Shown here: piece by piece, positions 9,454 through 20,500 of the stretch | Layout of the letters: the number at the start of each line of letters is the position of its first letter | How positions within the stretch are numbered: position 1 is the first letter of the stretch | Source: Chromera velia | Taxonomy: Eukaryota; Sar; Chromeraceae | Length of the DNA stretch: 30,415 nt | NCBI GenBank assembly: GCA_018398765.1 | Contig: JAHBMJ010003088.1 | Coordinates: forward strand, 55,003 to 85,417 | Direction: 5' to 3' | Translations under genes and position numbers: made by a program | The notes under the pieces: model-generated | Databases searched by the model: none | What the model saw: the letters and a program-made list of their open reading frames with translations, nothing else | Told to the model about the DNA's origin: nothing

Positions 9454-12434
9454 ATGTCTGAAGACGCCGAGTTCGCAGACTGGGGCGGTGAGTTCTCCGC
9501 GAGGGGTAGACAGCAGGGGAGCGTTGTGAGTGTTGCCGATATTCCGGCTGCGCACAGCCAACAGAGCCAGAGCAACGGATATCGGAGCCCCCTTGACACC
9601 GGCCGGGAAGTAGAGGGAATGGACATGGACGCTTACGTGACCCTGCCTGATCATGAAGGAGATCACGACTGTTCCTCCTGTTTGTATGACAGGGAACGGG
9701 ACGAGATCTTCGAGAACCTCAAACATCAACAGAGACAATCGTCTCCGTCGAAACAACTGCAGAGGCACCTCGACACATCAGCTGCTGTGCCCCTGTCCCT
9801 CCCCGATGGGACGACACCTGCCGCACGGGGTGGTGTCGATGTGATCAATCAGAAGGATGCAGGGGGGATGAATCGGAACACCCAGGCGGCTTCGGGGGAC
9901 TTCCAAAGATTCAACATTTGGTCGGGGGGATCTTCGTCTAGTCTTTTGTCGACAGTTGCTAGAAATGCGAGGGGGGCAGAGAAGGGAAATGGGTTTTTCC
10001 ATCCCTCTGCAGGGGGGGCAGCTCACTTTTTCGATTTTTCCTCACCCGCCGTTTCGGCTTCCTCCGACAAGAAGAGGCCGTCTGTTCCTGTGAAGAACAC
10101 TCTCTCTTCGTCGTCTTTTGGGGGGAAGGGGAAGGGGGGGAGTGATGCCCCCGGGGTAGGGGAAGGGCAGAAGGAGACGACTGAGGGAGAGAGAGACGGG
10201 GGCTTCCCGCCCCTCTTGCAAAAGCGCACGACGACCTCTGCGGTCACTGCGGCGTGTGCAGGAGGAGACGAGGAAGACGAAGACGAAGAGGATGTGGATG
10301 AGGGTACGGGATCGGAGGAAGAAGAGGAGGCAAACGAAGAGCAGTCCGGGTCCCCTTCTTCTCTCTCTCCTTCCCCTGACTCTCCTTGTGAAGCTCCCGC
10401 CGCACATCCACAGGGACGGAGGGAGAGCAGGGGAGAGAGAGACATGGGGTCCGCAAAGAATCTTCCGGACCATCAGAGAGCACAGAAAGAAGAGGAAGAA
10501 GAAGAAGACGAAGGATCATGGGTGGAAGAGGAGGAGGAGGTAGAGGAACGAGAGGGAGGATCTAGGAAAAAGAAGGAAATCACGAGACCTCATGAAGAGT
10601 TGCGTCGGTTGTCGGAGGAGAATGAGATACTCAGAACCACCCAAGCCCAGGCATACACCGAGGCTGCGGAGTTTGCCCACTTTATGCGGTCTGAGATCTC
10701 GGCCGCGAAAGAGGAGAACGACCGGATTGTCAGAGAGCAGAGAGAAACCATCGAGTCGCTACAGGCAGAACACCAGAGCCTCGAAAAAGAAGTCAAACGT
10801 CTCACCGAAATCCTCAAAAAACAGCAGGAGCAGCAGCAGCAGCAGAATGCCGAGAATGACGGTGAAGACAGAGGGAGAAGTGAGGATAACCCTCTCCAGC
10901 GTCAGTCTGGAGGCAGAGATGGAGACGGAGATCAGAGTGCTTTCTCAGGAGGGGGTGCAGATATGGATGCAGCCAGCTCAGTGGGTTTCGGTGGCGCGGC
11001 CACGAATGCGAATTCGCTCCTTGCGAGCGGCACCGGGGTGTCTGGTTTCACGTTGACGGAGGAGGAAATGAAGGACCGCATGCGACGACTGCAGGACCAG
11101 AATAGAGGTCTGAGAGGGTCGATCGCGGGACTGAAGGGGAAGTTGGAAAGTCTGCAGAAGGAGAAGGCAGACCTTCAAAGCAGGAATGCCACTCTCGAGA
11201 CTTCCTTCCAGGTCAGTTAGTAAGTTTGTAGAAAGAATGCAAAGGCTCTTCCTCTTCTTGTGCTCACATAGGTGCCCAAATGACTTTTTCTTCCACCAGC
11301 ATGACTAACCTCTGTCTGGGTCGGTTTGAGCGTCTGTCCGTCAATGTCGCCGCATGAGTGTCTTCTCCACCATCTTTCCATCGGGTCGGGTTGCGTCTAC
11401 CTTTTTAAGTCACTCCCTGTCTTTCTTTGTATCCTTGCATTCGTGCATCTTTCCATCCTTCGCTTTTTGTCTTTTTCGTATTTGGAAGTCGCTTTAGGAA
11501 GAACAAGACAGAGAAAAGCAACAGAATGACGACGTCGTTTGTCTTCGTGTTGTCTTGTTGAAGAGTTTCACGGTGTCTTTTCCGCAAACGTATGACAGGA
11601 GCTTGCGGCCGCGAAACAACGGGAGGCCAACGCCGAGATCTCGAAGAATGCGTTACGGGGCCGTCTGGAAACTGCGATGCGACTCTGTGAGGAGCACAAG
11701 AGGGAGCGCCAGGTTGCGGAGAAAGCGAGGGAAGAGGCTGAAGAGAAAATGGTGGGTCTCGAGGGGTTAGACGAGCGTACAGAAAAAGGTGTCAACCCAG
11801 AGATGGCATTGAGAGCATTAATTGCTTTTCTGCCCTTCTCAAAGCACCGCTTTGCAAGCTGAGTGCATCGGCAGCTTACCGGTGAATCAATCATGTACGG
11901 TCCTCGTTAGGGTCAACACACATCCTCCCTCAGTGCATGAGAGCATGAGTTTGTTTGAATGTTCATCCTACGCGGCACTGAGCGTGGACGGGAATAAGAA
12001 ATTTGGTATCAGAAGTCTCTCTCTCTCTCTCTCTCTCTCTCTGCCCTCGTGTGTTGACTGACTCCCGTGAATGCATGTGCCCTTGTGTCCTCGTGTCTCC
12101 CCTCAGGGTGAGGCCGTGGGAGACGTTGTGAGGCTGAAAGAGGCGGTCGAACGAGCAGAGAGGCAGGCCAGGCAGGCAGAGGAGAACGTTGAGGAATGGA
12201 TGGGGAAGGCTGAGGCAGCAGAGACGGGACATCTGGAGGCAGCAGCTGAGGTTGCGGCTCTGATGGCACGACTGGTGAGTCAGTCAGGCAGGCAGGCAAG
12301 CCGGGCGAGCCGGAGGTCAGATAGATTGGCAGGGTCTGCTTCTTTCTCTCTTCTTTCTTTCTTTCTTTCTTTCTTTTTTTTCTTTCTTTCTTTCTTTTTT
12401 TTTTTCTTTTCTTTTCTTTTCTTTTCTTTTCTTT

Positions 12435-12466
<32 letters not shown>

Positions 12467-12648
12467 TCCTTCCTTCCTTCCTTCCTGCCTTCCCTCGTAA
12501 TGTCTTATTTATTCAGTCCTGGTCCTTCTGAATCTACGGAAACGCAAAAGCGTTGAGACCCTCACACAAAAAGAAAGATAAAGGGAAGCCCCCACCCAGA
12601 TGCGCATGCGCAAAGGCAGATACAGACACGCACAATTTCACACAACAC

Positions 12649-12682
<34 letters not shown>

Positions 12683-14537
12683 AATACACACACACACACA
12701 CACACAGAGAGAGAGCGAGAGAGAGAGAGAGGGACATGCACACACACGGGGAGAGACAGAGGCAGAAAAGGAGTTGTGTATTGCCCCCTTCTGGGTGCCT
12801 TCCTGTTCTTTTGGTTTGCTCTGATGCTTGCAGGCCGAGACAGAGAGCGAGTTGTCAGCTGTTGAGTCCTCAGCGGCACAGGCGGAGGCGGAGGCCGAGA
12901 GAAACGCCCAGAGACTTGAGGTAGGTATATTCAGGGGGGGGGGTTGGTTTGTTGAAAGGGAGGGCAGTGGGAGGGAGAGAAAATAAAGGAAAGTGAGGGG
13001 AGCGACAAGCATCTTTTAATGGGGTCTGAAAGTTTTTTGTGCATTTCTTACTTGTCTTCTGTCTCTCGGGTTCTTGTCTGTCACTCCAGAGTACAGACAA
13101 ATCTCTCTCTCACGTCTCAGGGATCCTACGAGGGGCAATGCTCCTCAGGAGGAGCGAGAGTGGAAATGCAAAAACGACCGGCATCCGCCAGCCAGCCAGC
13201 CGAAGTTCAAGTTTTGCCTCCTTGTGTCTGGCTCCGTCCTTTTCTCTGTGTCTTTCGCTGCGTGACTGTCTCTCTGTCCGTCTGACTATCAAAGCAGAGT
13301 GTACAATCTGTCTGTGTACCGGCTTTCCCTCTGCGTCTTTCCCTCTGCCAGTGTGCCGATTCCCACAAAGAAAGAAAACAAAATTGACTGACTGACTGAC
13401 TGACTGACTGAGTGCCTTCCTTCCTGCAGCGTCGGTGGACCTCTAGGTGCGAGCAGCAGGAGGAGGAGCTGAACCGTCTGAAGGTCCTCTTCCAGGAGGC
13501 AGAGAGGGTCGTGGACGGGGAGAGGGACAGAGCGGTCCGTCGGTTGGTTGGCTTTTTTGCCTGCTCGGTGGTTGGCTGCCTTGTTGGTTCTGCGTTGCGT
13601 GGGGTGGATTGATTTGTTGAGTTGACCTGTCTTTTCCGTTGGGCATGCACCTCTTCTGTGCTACAGCCCCGTTCTTTTGGTCATGGTGATTGTTCCTCGC
13701 ACCAGAAAGGAAGGAATGCATCGATAGATACCCTTTCCTTTGAGGCCAACGTCTGCTTGTGTGACTTCATCTGATCGAGAGTGAGTGCCTCAATGCATAT
13801 GTCTTGTAGATATTCTCGGTACCTCTTGCCTCTTTGCAATGAGCTTGCTCGTTCGTTTGTACGCTCTCTCTGAGCGTGTCTGTAGTATAAGTGTCCTTCG
13901 GCCCGCGATGCCCTCCCTTCCCTTTCCTTCCCTTCCCTTCCCTTTGTCTTTGTGTTTCTGCAGAACATTCTGGAGGCAGAGCTGCGGCAGGTGCAGACAG
14001 AACGGCTCCAGCGAGAGCAAGAGCAGGAGTCTTCCCAGCAAGCGAGCAGCGGAAGGGAGAAGGAGAAGAATGCCCCCCAACAGCCACAGCACAAAGCTTC
14101 CCCCCAGACCCCTACTGTGTCAGGATCCCGGAAATCTCCCCACACACAGCAGCAACAGAAGGACAAGGAGAAGGACCTCTCTGTTAACATGGCGATGCTG
14201 GTTGAGCAGGAGAGACTCAAGCAGCAGATTCGGCAACTGGAACTGAGCAACCTGCAGATGAGAAACGCAAATGAAGTCCTCAAGAAACAAAAGGTCGGTC
14301 AATTGGTCGGGACACACGGACGCAAGCGCGTGGAAGGAAGTCTAAAGTCAAAAACCTCTCCGGGAGAGGAAGGAAGTGGAAGGAAGCAGAGAGTGACTGA
14401 CTTATTCCCTCGAGCCCTTGTGTCGGGGCATCATCGAAAGATTTCATCCTCTCTCCTTTCTATCTGTGATCGTTTTGCGTTCTCATTTTTTTTGCCTCTG
14501 TCCGCTTTTGAAATTTGTCAGTCTCGAAACGGTTTTT

Positions 14538-14574
<37 letters not shown>

Positions 14575-17500
14575 GTCTGTAGAGAAAGAGAGAGAGGGAG
14601 AGTCCCATTTGCCTTCTCTTTCGTAAAGTAGTCCGGTGACTATCTGGATTGTTTATTTCTTTTGTGTGACCGCCCCTGCAAGCATGGTTGTGTTGCAGAG
14701 AGAGATGGAGGCGTCGGCAGAGACAGAAAAGAAGAAGAGAGAGGAGCAGAGGGACGCAGCCCGAGACGCTGCCGAGGCTTCCCTTCGTGTCCTTCTGGAG
14801 AGAGCGGAGACGCGTGCTGAGGAGGCAGAGGCGGCCCTTGCCCTCGCAACTGCCGCAGTGAAGGATTCAGAGAAAAGAAGGGAAGAGACTGAAAGAGGGA
14901 CAGGAACTGGGGCAGCAGGGACACCTGCGCCCTCTCAAAGAGTCACGAGCAGACAGGGTGTAGAAAAGAATGCTCAGTCTACAAGAGGGGATGGTGGAGG
15001 GCCAAGTGAAAGACGGTCCAGGTCCCCCTCACCCTCCCGGTCTCTGAAGCATTCAAAGAAAACTGACAGGGGTGATCAGGAGAAGCCTGGTCACAGGCAC
15101 TCAAGATCACCCCGGACGGCATCCCCAAGGAAGACCAGACGATCTGGAGCGTCACTTCGATCCCCCTCGCCCATCCGGAGTGCGAAGGCCCGGGAAAGAG
15201 AAAAACATCTTTCACCCCCGGTGGTCCATGCAGAAGAACGAGAGAGAGGGCCTTGTCTCTCTCCGGTGGGTGTTCGTGGAGGTGCCACAGACCTGGTGGC
15301 CATCCTGTCTCCTTCAGTCTCGTCTGCTTCGCGGTCTAGGTCTAGGTCTCCGGTCTCCTTACGGAGGGGACTACAGGGGCGGTACAACGCCACCGAGGCC
15401 CCGTCTCCGAAAGAGCGCAGAGGGCGCAGAGGGGGGCAAGAAGGTGAAGAAAGAGGAAGAGAGAGGGAGAGGGTGCGAGAGAGCAAGAGTCTGCCTCCAA
15501 GGCTGGACAGACATAGAGGCAGAGACGGGGGGAGAGTGAAAGGAAAAGGAGACGGGATGACTCGAAGAAGCGACGCCAGAGAAAGACAAAAGGTCAGAGA
15601 GAGACGAAGCAACAGGTCCCCCCCTCCTTCCCCCCCCTCTGTATCCCCCTCCCCTTCTCCCTCCCCGCTCCCCATGCCCATCCCTGTCGGGGCAGGTGGA
15701 GGAGGCAGACGGGGGCGGGAACGGGTGGAGAGACCACGTCGGGCATCGAGGAGAGGAAGAAAGGGGCGAGAAGACGGGGAAGGCCGTCTTCGCTCTTCCT
15801 CACCGTCCCCCTCGCCCTCTTTTAGGAAGTCGAAAGGAGGAAAAAGACCCGGGAGGAGGCAGACAGACGGAGACAGACGCTCGGAGGTGGGCCTTTTCTT
15901 TGCATTCGCCGCCTCTCCCACTCTTGCATGCTTTCATGCTCGCTCTTCATCTGTCCTTTTCGCAGTTCGTCTGCAAGAAAGGAAGAAAGCAGAATGCATG
16001 GAGGGGTTGCAAAAGAGAAGGGAGCTTTTTGTGTTGCATGCTCACACTTTTCCTCACTCGTTTCGCTGTTTTGTGCCGCTTCTTTTCTGTGTTCAGTTGG
16101 CTTGAAAGGAGAGAGGCAGCGAGAGGAAGGCAAATGCACATGAAGTAGGAGGGAGAGAAGAAAAAATAAAGGGGGGGGGAAAGAGTGATCAAAATAATAC
16201 CGAAAGAAAGCGAAAAAAACAGTCTGTTACTTTTTTTTATTTTCCTGCATGTCTTTTTCGTATAAGTTACTCTGAAGGCTTTTACATTGTTTGATTCTGT
16301 GTGCAGAGCACCGACCGCACGCTCTCCATCGCTTCCTCTCCGGCGTGTCTCCCGACATCGAGGAGACAAAGCGACCCTCTGGAAGGGGGCCGGAGAAAAG
16401 GAGCGTCGAGAGAGGAAGAAGGGGCAGACTCGGTGAGCCCAGCCAGCCGCCCGCAGATTGCCTCCACAGCCAGATCACGCGAGCCGACTGCGAAAGCCTA
16501 CAGTGTCGAGGACTCCCGGACCTCGGCTTCGGCATCAATTTCAAGGTCCCCCCAATCGCCCCCTTTCTCTCGTGGCAGCACTCCGAAGAGACGGCCCCGG
16601 AAAGCCAGACGTTCTCCGTCTCCGCCTCACTATCTGTCGCCCCCCCTCACGACCGGGGGGGCCCGGCATGCCTCTGGGGCGTCGCCTTGTGGGCCCATGC
16701 AACTTGAGGGAGACCATCAGCCTCGTCCTGTCGTGTACTTCCGCCGCGTGTTCCAGCACATCCCGCCCCACCAGCGGCACAAAGTACCTCTCTCCCTCTT
16801 CTGCCCGGGAGGGCCCAACAGCGTCGGGACGCCCCGGGCCCCCTCGCCAGTCCTTGCCTCCTGCAGGAAAGAGAGAGCGTCTGCCGCACTCCAGAGACGC
16901 CTTCCCGCCCCCACAGCAGCAAAGACTCTAGCAAAAGGACCACGGAAAGTGGGGGGGCGATCCTCAGTGTTCAACCCGCCTCCTCGCGGAGGGGGTGCGG
17001 GAGCTCGGGTTACCGGCGCCGCCGACAGAGGCCGGACCCCTCCAGAGTCCGTTGGAGCAAGTGGGGCGGCGGCGTCGGGGCAACGGTCCGAGGCGTTGCG
17101 GCGGCGCCTGACAGAGGCTCTGAATGCAAAGGCGTCGATGGCAAAAGAATTGGTCCGTCTGCTGATCAGTCAATCTGCTGGGAAGTGGTCCTTTGTGTGT
17201 CTTGAAGATGTGCTTCTGCAGTGTCGCGGTTTTTGTTGGTCTGTTTCAATTTTTATGGACAGACAGACAGAATTTGCTCCCTCCCACAAGTGAGCAGAAA
17301 AGAGGTGCGACAGTTTTTTTCTCTTCTTTTATGAGTCGCCTGTCGGATTCTGACGCACGAACGCACGCTGAAGTAGGGCAGAAAGAAAGAAAGACAGAAA
17401 GAAATCTTCCTTAATGGCCTTCCCCCTGTTGTCCACTCTATTTCCGTGGCTGCAGGACGAGGCTGAGAGAAAGAGACGCACTGCTGAGAGATCGGCTGAC

Positions 17501-20500
17501 CGTACGAAGAGAGAAAACGAAAAAATGAAATTGGATGCCGAGGTCCGTCTGATTCCTCTTTTCCTTTTTTTTTTGTGAATCTTTTTCTTTTCGGCTTTGC
17601 GTGGCTCTGGCAGCCGCGCACAGGCTGACGCATACACAGGAAAGGGGGATGGATAGGGAGAGAGGCAAAGAGAGAAAGAGGGCCAGGGAAGGAGTGTAGG
17701 ATACGCGTTCACTCTCCATGTCCGTGTATCTTTTTCCTCTCTCTGTTCCCTTCCTGTGCTGTGGGTGTATGTCTTTTTTATGTGCCCCGTTCTTCCACCC
17801 ACGTATCGTTTCTTCTCACTTGGGACTGCAGGCTGCCTTTCTGGGACGGGTGGCAGATGGCAGGCCAACAGGAGGGACTCCAGAGAACGTTGTGGGGGGT
17901 GAGTGTGCAGGTCCCTCTACGAGTTTCTCCTCTGCCGCCATCCTGTGGCCTGCAACTTCTGTCAACGCATCGGGAGACGAGGCGGGGGACGGAGACGGTC
18001 TGGACAGTGGCACGCGGGCAGACGCACATGCCAGGAGAGGGAAGAGTGCAGCCGCGTCAACGCCGAGAGAGGTTGTCAGGGGAGGGAGGGGCTTTTCGTT
18101 TCTTGAAGAAATCTCAGCAGAGGGCAACCCCAACTCTTCGCAATCGGCGACGGTCCCCTTAGCGGGGAGAGGAAAGAAAGGGGGGCATTCAGGCGAGTCC
18201 TTCGGCGAAGACGGAATAGCAGGGAGTGGCAGCCGCGGGGGGAACGAGCTCAGCGCGCTGACGGCGAAGGTGGTCAGCCAGAAAATGAGGAACACAATGC
18301 AGGTGTGCAAGAATACAATCTGTACGCACACTCGAGCTCGTTGCAAGAGTGGTCTGTTTGCAAATAAGCCTGCATAGTGTGGCTGGATGGAATGCTGATT
18401 GCATGGGAAAGACTCGAATGAATGCTTTGAGGAGTGTTTCCTCGCAACTTCCTTCAATTCTACCTGCAGGGAACAGGTCGCTTTGATTTTTTTCTTTTTT
18501 GTTTGTGATAATTGTTGTAAAATTCTTTTCTTTGATCCTGTTGGAACTCCTTCCTGTGTATGTTCGTTCTCTGAAAGTTCGAGTGAATTAATTTTCTTTG
18601 CTCATCTCTCTTGCTCTCTCTGTACCCTTGCAGTCATCGTTGGAAGCGGAGCTGAACAATTATCGGTCGGTGCATGTGTTGGTTAGTTGGGTTGTCTTTC
18701 TTTGTGTCTTTCTTTGTGTGCATGTGTTGGTTAGTAGGGTTGTCTTTCTTTGTGTCTTTCTTTTTGTGCATGTGTTGGTTAGTAGGGTTGTCTTTCTTTG
18801 TGTCTTTCTTTTTGTGCATGTGTTGGTTAGTAGGGTTGTGTTTCTTTGTGTCTTTCTTTTGGTGCATGTGCTGGTTAGTAGGGTTGTCTTTCTTTGTGTC
18901 TTTCTTTTGGTGCATGTGCTGGTTAGTAGGGTTGTCTTTCTTTGTGTCTTTCTTTTGGTGCATGTGTTGGTTAGTAGGGTTGTCTTTCTTTGTGTCTTTC
19001 TTTGTGTGCATGGGCGGTCGTCTTTCTTTATGTCTTTGTGTGCATGGGGGGTCGTCTTTCTTTATGTCTTTGTGTTCATGGGGGGTCGTCTTTCTTTATG
19101 TCTTTGTGAGCATGGGGGGTCGTCTTTCTTTATGTCTTTGTGTGCATGGGGGGTCGTCTTTCTTTATGTCTTTGTGAGCATGGGGGGTCGTCTTTCTTTA
19201 TGTCTTTGTGTGCATGGGGGGTCGTCTTTCTTTATGTCTTTGTGTTCATGGGGGGTCTGTCGGTATGTCCGCCGGTGGGGAGCAAAGCGCCTAGTCATTC
19301 TTTCTGAAGTGTCTCTTCTCCGATGCCTAGTCTTCTCTCTCCTCCCCTTCTTCTGACTGAATAGCACCTCCCCTCTTTCGCTCCCCGCCCTCGTTGCTTC
19401 GGTACCTCTGTGTATTTTCAGTGTCCTCCGAACGTGTCGATTTGAGAAGCTTCATTCGATGAGGAAGGGGGAAGGGGAAAGGGAGAGACGGCCGCTGGTG
19501 CCATCCGCATGCATGTGTATGGGGGGGGCTGGGCGGGTGGAATGTGTTTGACTTTGACCTTTGAGTCCTCATGTGTTTGTCTCTCCCTCCCTCCCTCCCT
19601 CCCTCCCTCCTTGTTCCTGCATGGATGCATGCAGGGCTGCGGTTGAGCTTCTCCAGAAAGACCGCGAGGGAAGCACCGACAGCCCACCCTTCTCACCCGA
19701 CGCCGCCGCCCCGTCTCATCGTCAACCTCAGCGGTTTGAAGGGGGCAAAGGAAGGGGCCGGGAGGAGGAGGGGGAGGATCTGGATGGAGGGCTGAGATGC
19801 GGAGAGGGAGGGGGTTCGTGTAATCAGTGTGTCAGGCTTGAGAGAGATGTGCGGACTGCCCACGAGGCTCTTCAGGAACTCGCAAGGAGACTCGCACTGC
19901 AGCAACTCGAAGCGGTCGGTGGGCGGAGGGGTTGATGGATGGATGGATCAGGCACTACGTCGTGCTTTCTTTCATTATTCTGCGGTTGGGTGAGGGATGG
20001 AGGACCTGTGGCTGTTTTTGTTTGTTTGTTTGTTCTTTCTTTCTTTCTTTCCTTCTTTTGCAACTTCCTTGGTTCGTGCTTTCCCTGCTTCTACTTCCCG
20101 TTTGTTTCTCTTTCCCCCTTTCTTTGGAGTGTGAAAGGGGATCTTTGGCAAGGTGCAAGGATAGTTTAGTACGCTGCTGAATGGATGGATGTGATTGAGT
20201 GCAGGAGGACGGCGGGGGGGGGGCAAGAGCTGCCTGTGCCTCTCCTCCCGAAGGGGAAGAAGCAGAAGGAGAAGAGTACCCTAAAGGACATGCAGACACC
20301 CGTTGGCACGAAGAGGAGGAGGAAAGGGAAGTGGAGGCTCTCGGAAGGGGTCAGGGTGATCCTACAGGGACCACACCGAAGCCAAAGAGGATGGTGTTTC
20401 CTTTCCAGCAACATCCGTTAGAGGTGCAGCGGGAGGACGGAAAGAAGGAGAAGAGGAATGGACGTCAACGGAGGATGTCCAACCAGACGCCCGTCGTTGA

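Noticed and set aside
10023-10543. Several Ser/Pro/Arg-rich open frames antisense or out of frame to exon 1 of the coiled-coil gene
   Set aside because: Shadows of acidic and Ser-rich coding sequence. The 586-codon plus frame with a coherent coiled coil and an in-frame donor explains the region.
13120-13204. Possible additional phase-0 exon after CACGTCTCAG in the coiled-coil gene (reads GSYEGQCSSGG...)
   Set aside because: The acceptor is plausible but the donor (GTTCAA) lacks the G at +5 seen in all other introns, and the sequence is not heptad-like. Left out of the model.
15966-16143. Possible extra exon after TTTTCGCAG in the intron before exon 8
   Set aside because: The frame becomes Cys/Phe-rich without a convincing donor, and skipping it preserves phase 0.
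18634-19011. Repetitive protein of 16-residue units on the minus strand (MHQKKDTKKDNPTNQ type)
   Set aside because: Produced by the 48-bp minisatellite, whose unit is divisible by three. No promoter or splice context.
18671-19255. CRISPR-like array
   Set aside because: The copies are directly adjacent with no unique spacers, and the setting is an intron of a eukaryotic gene.
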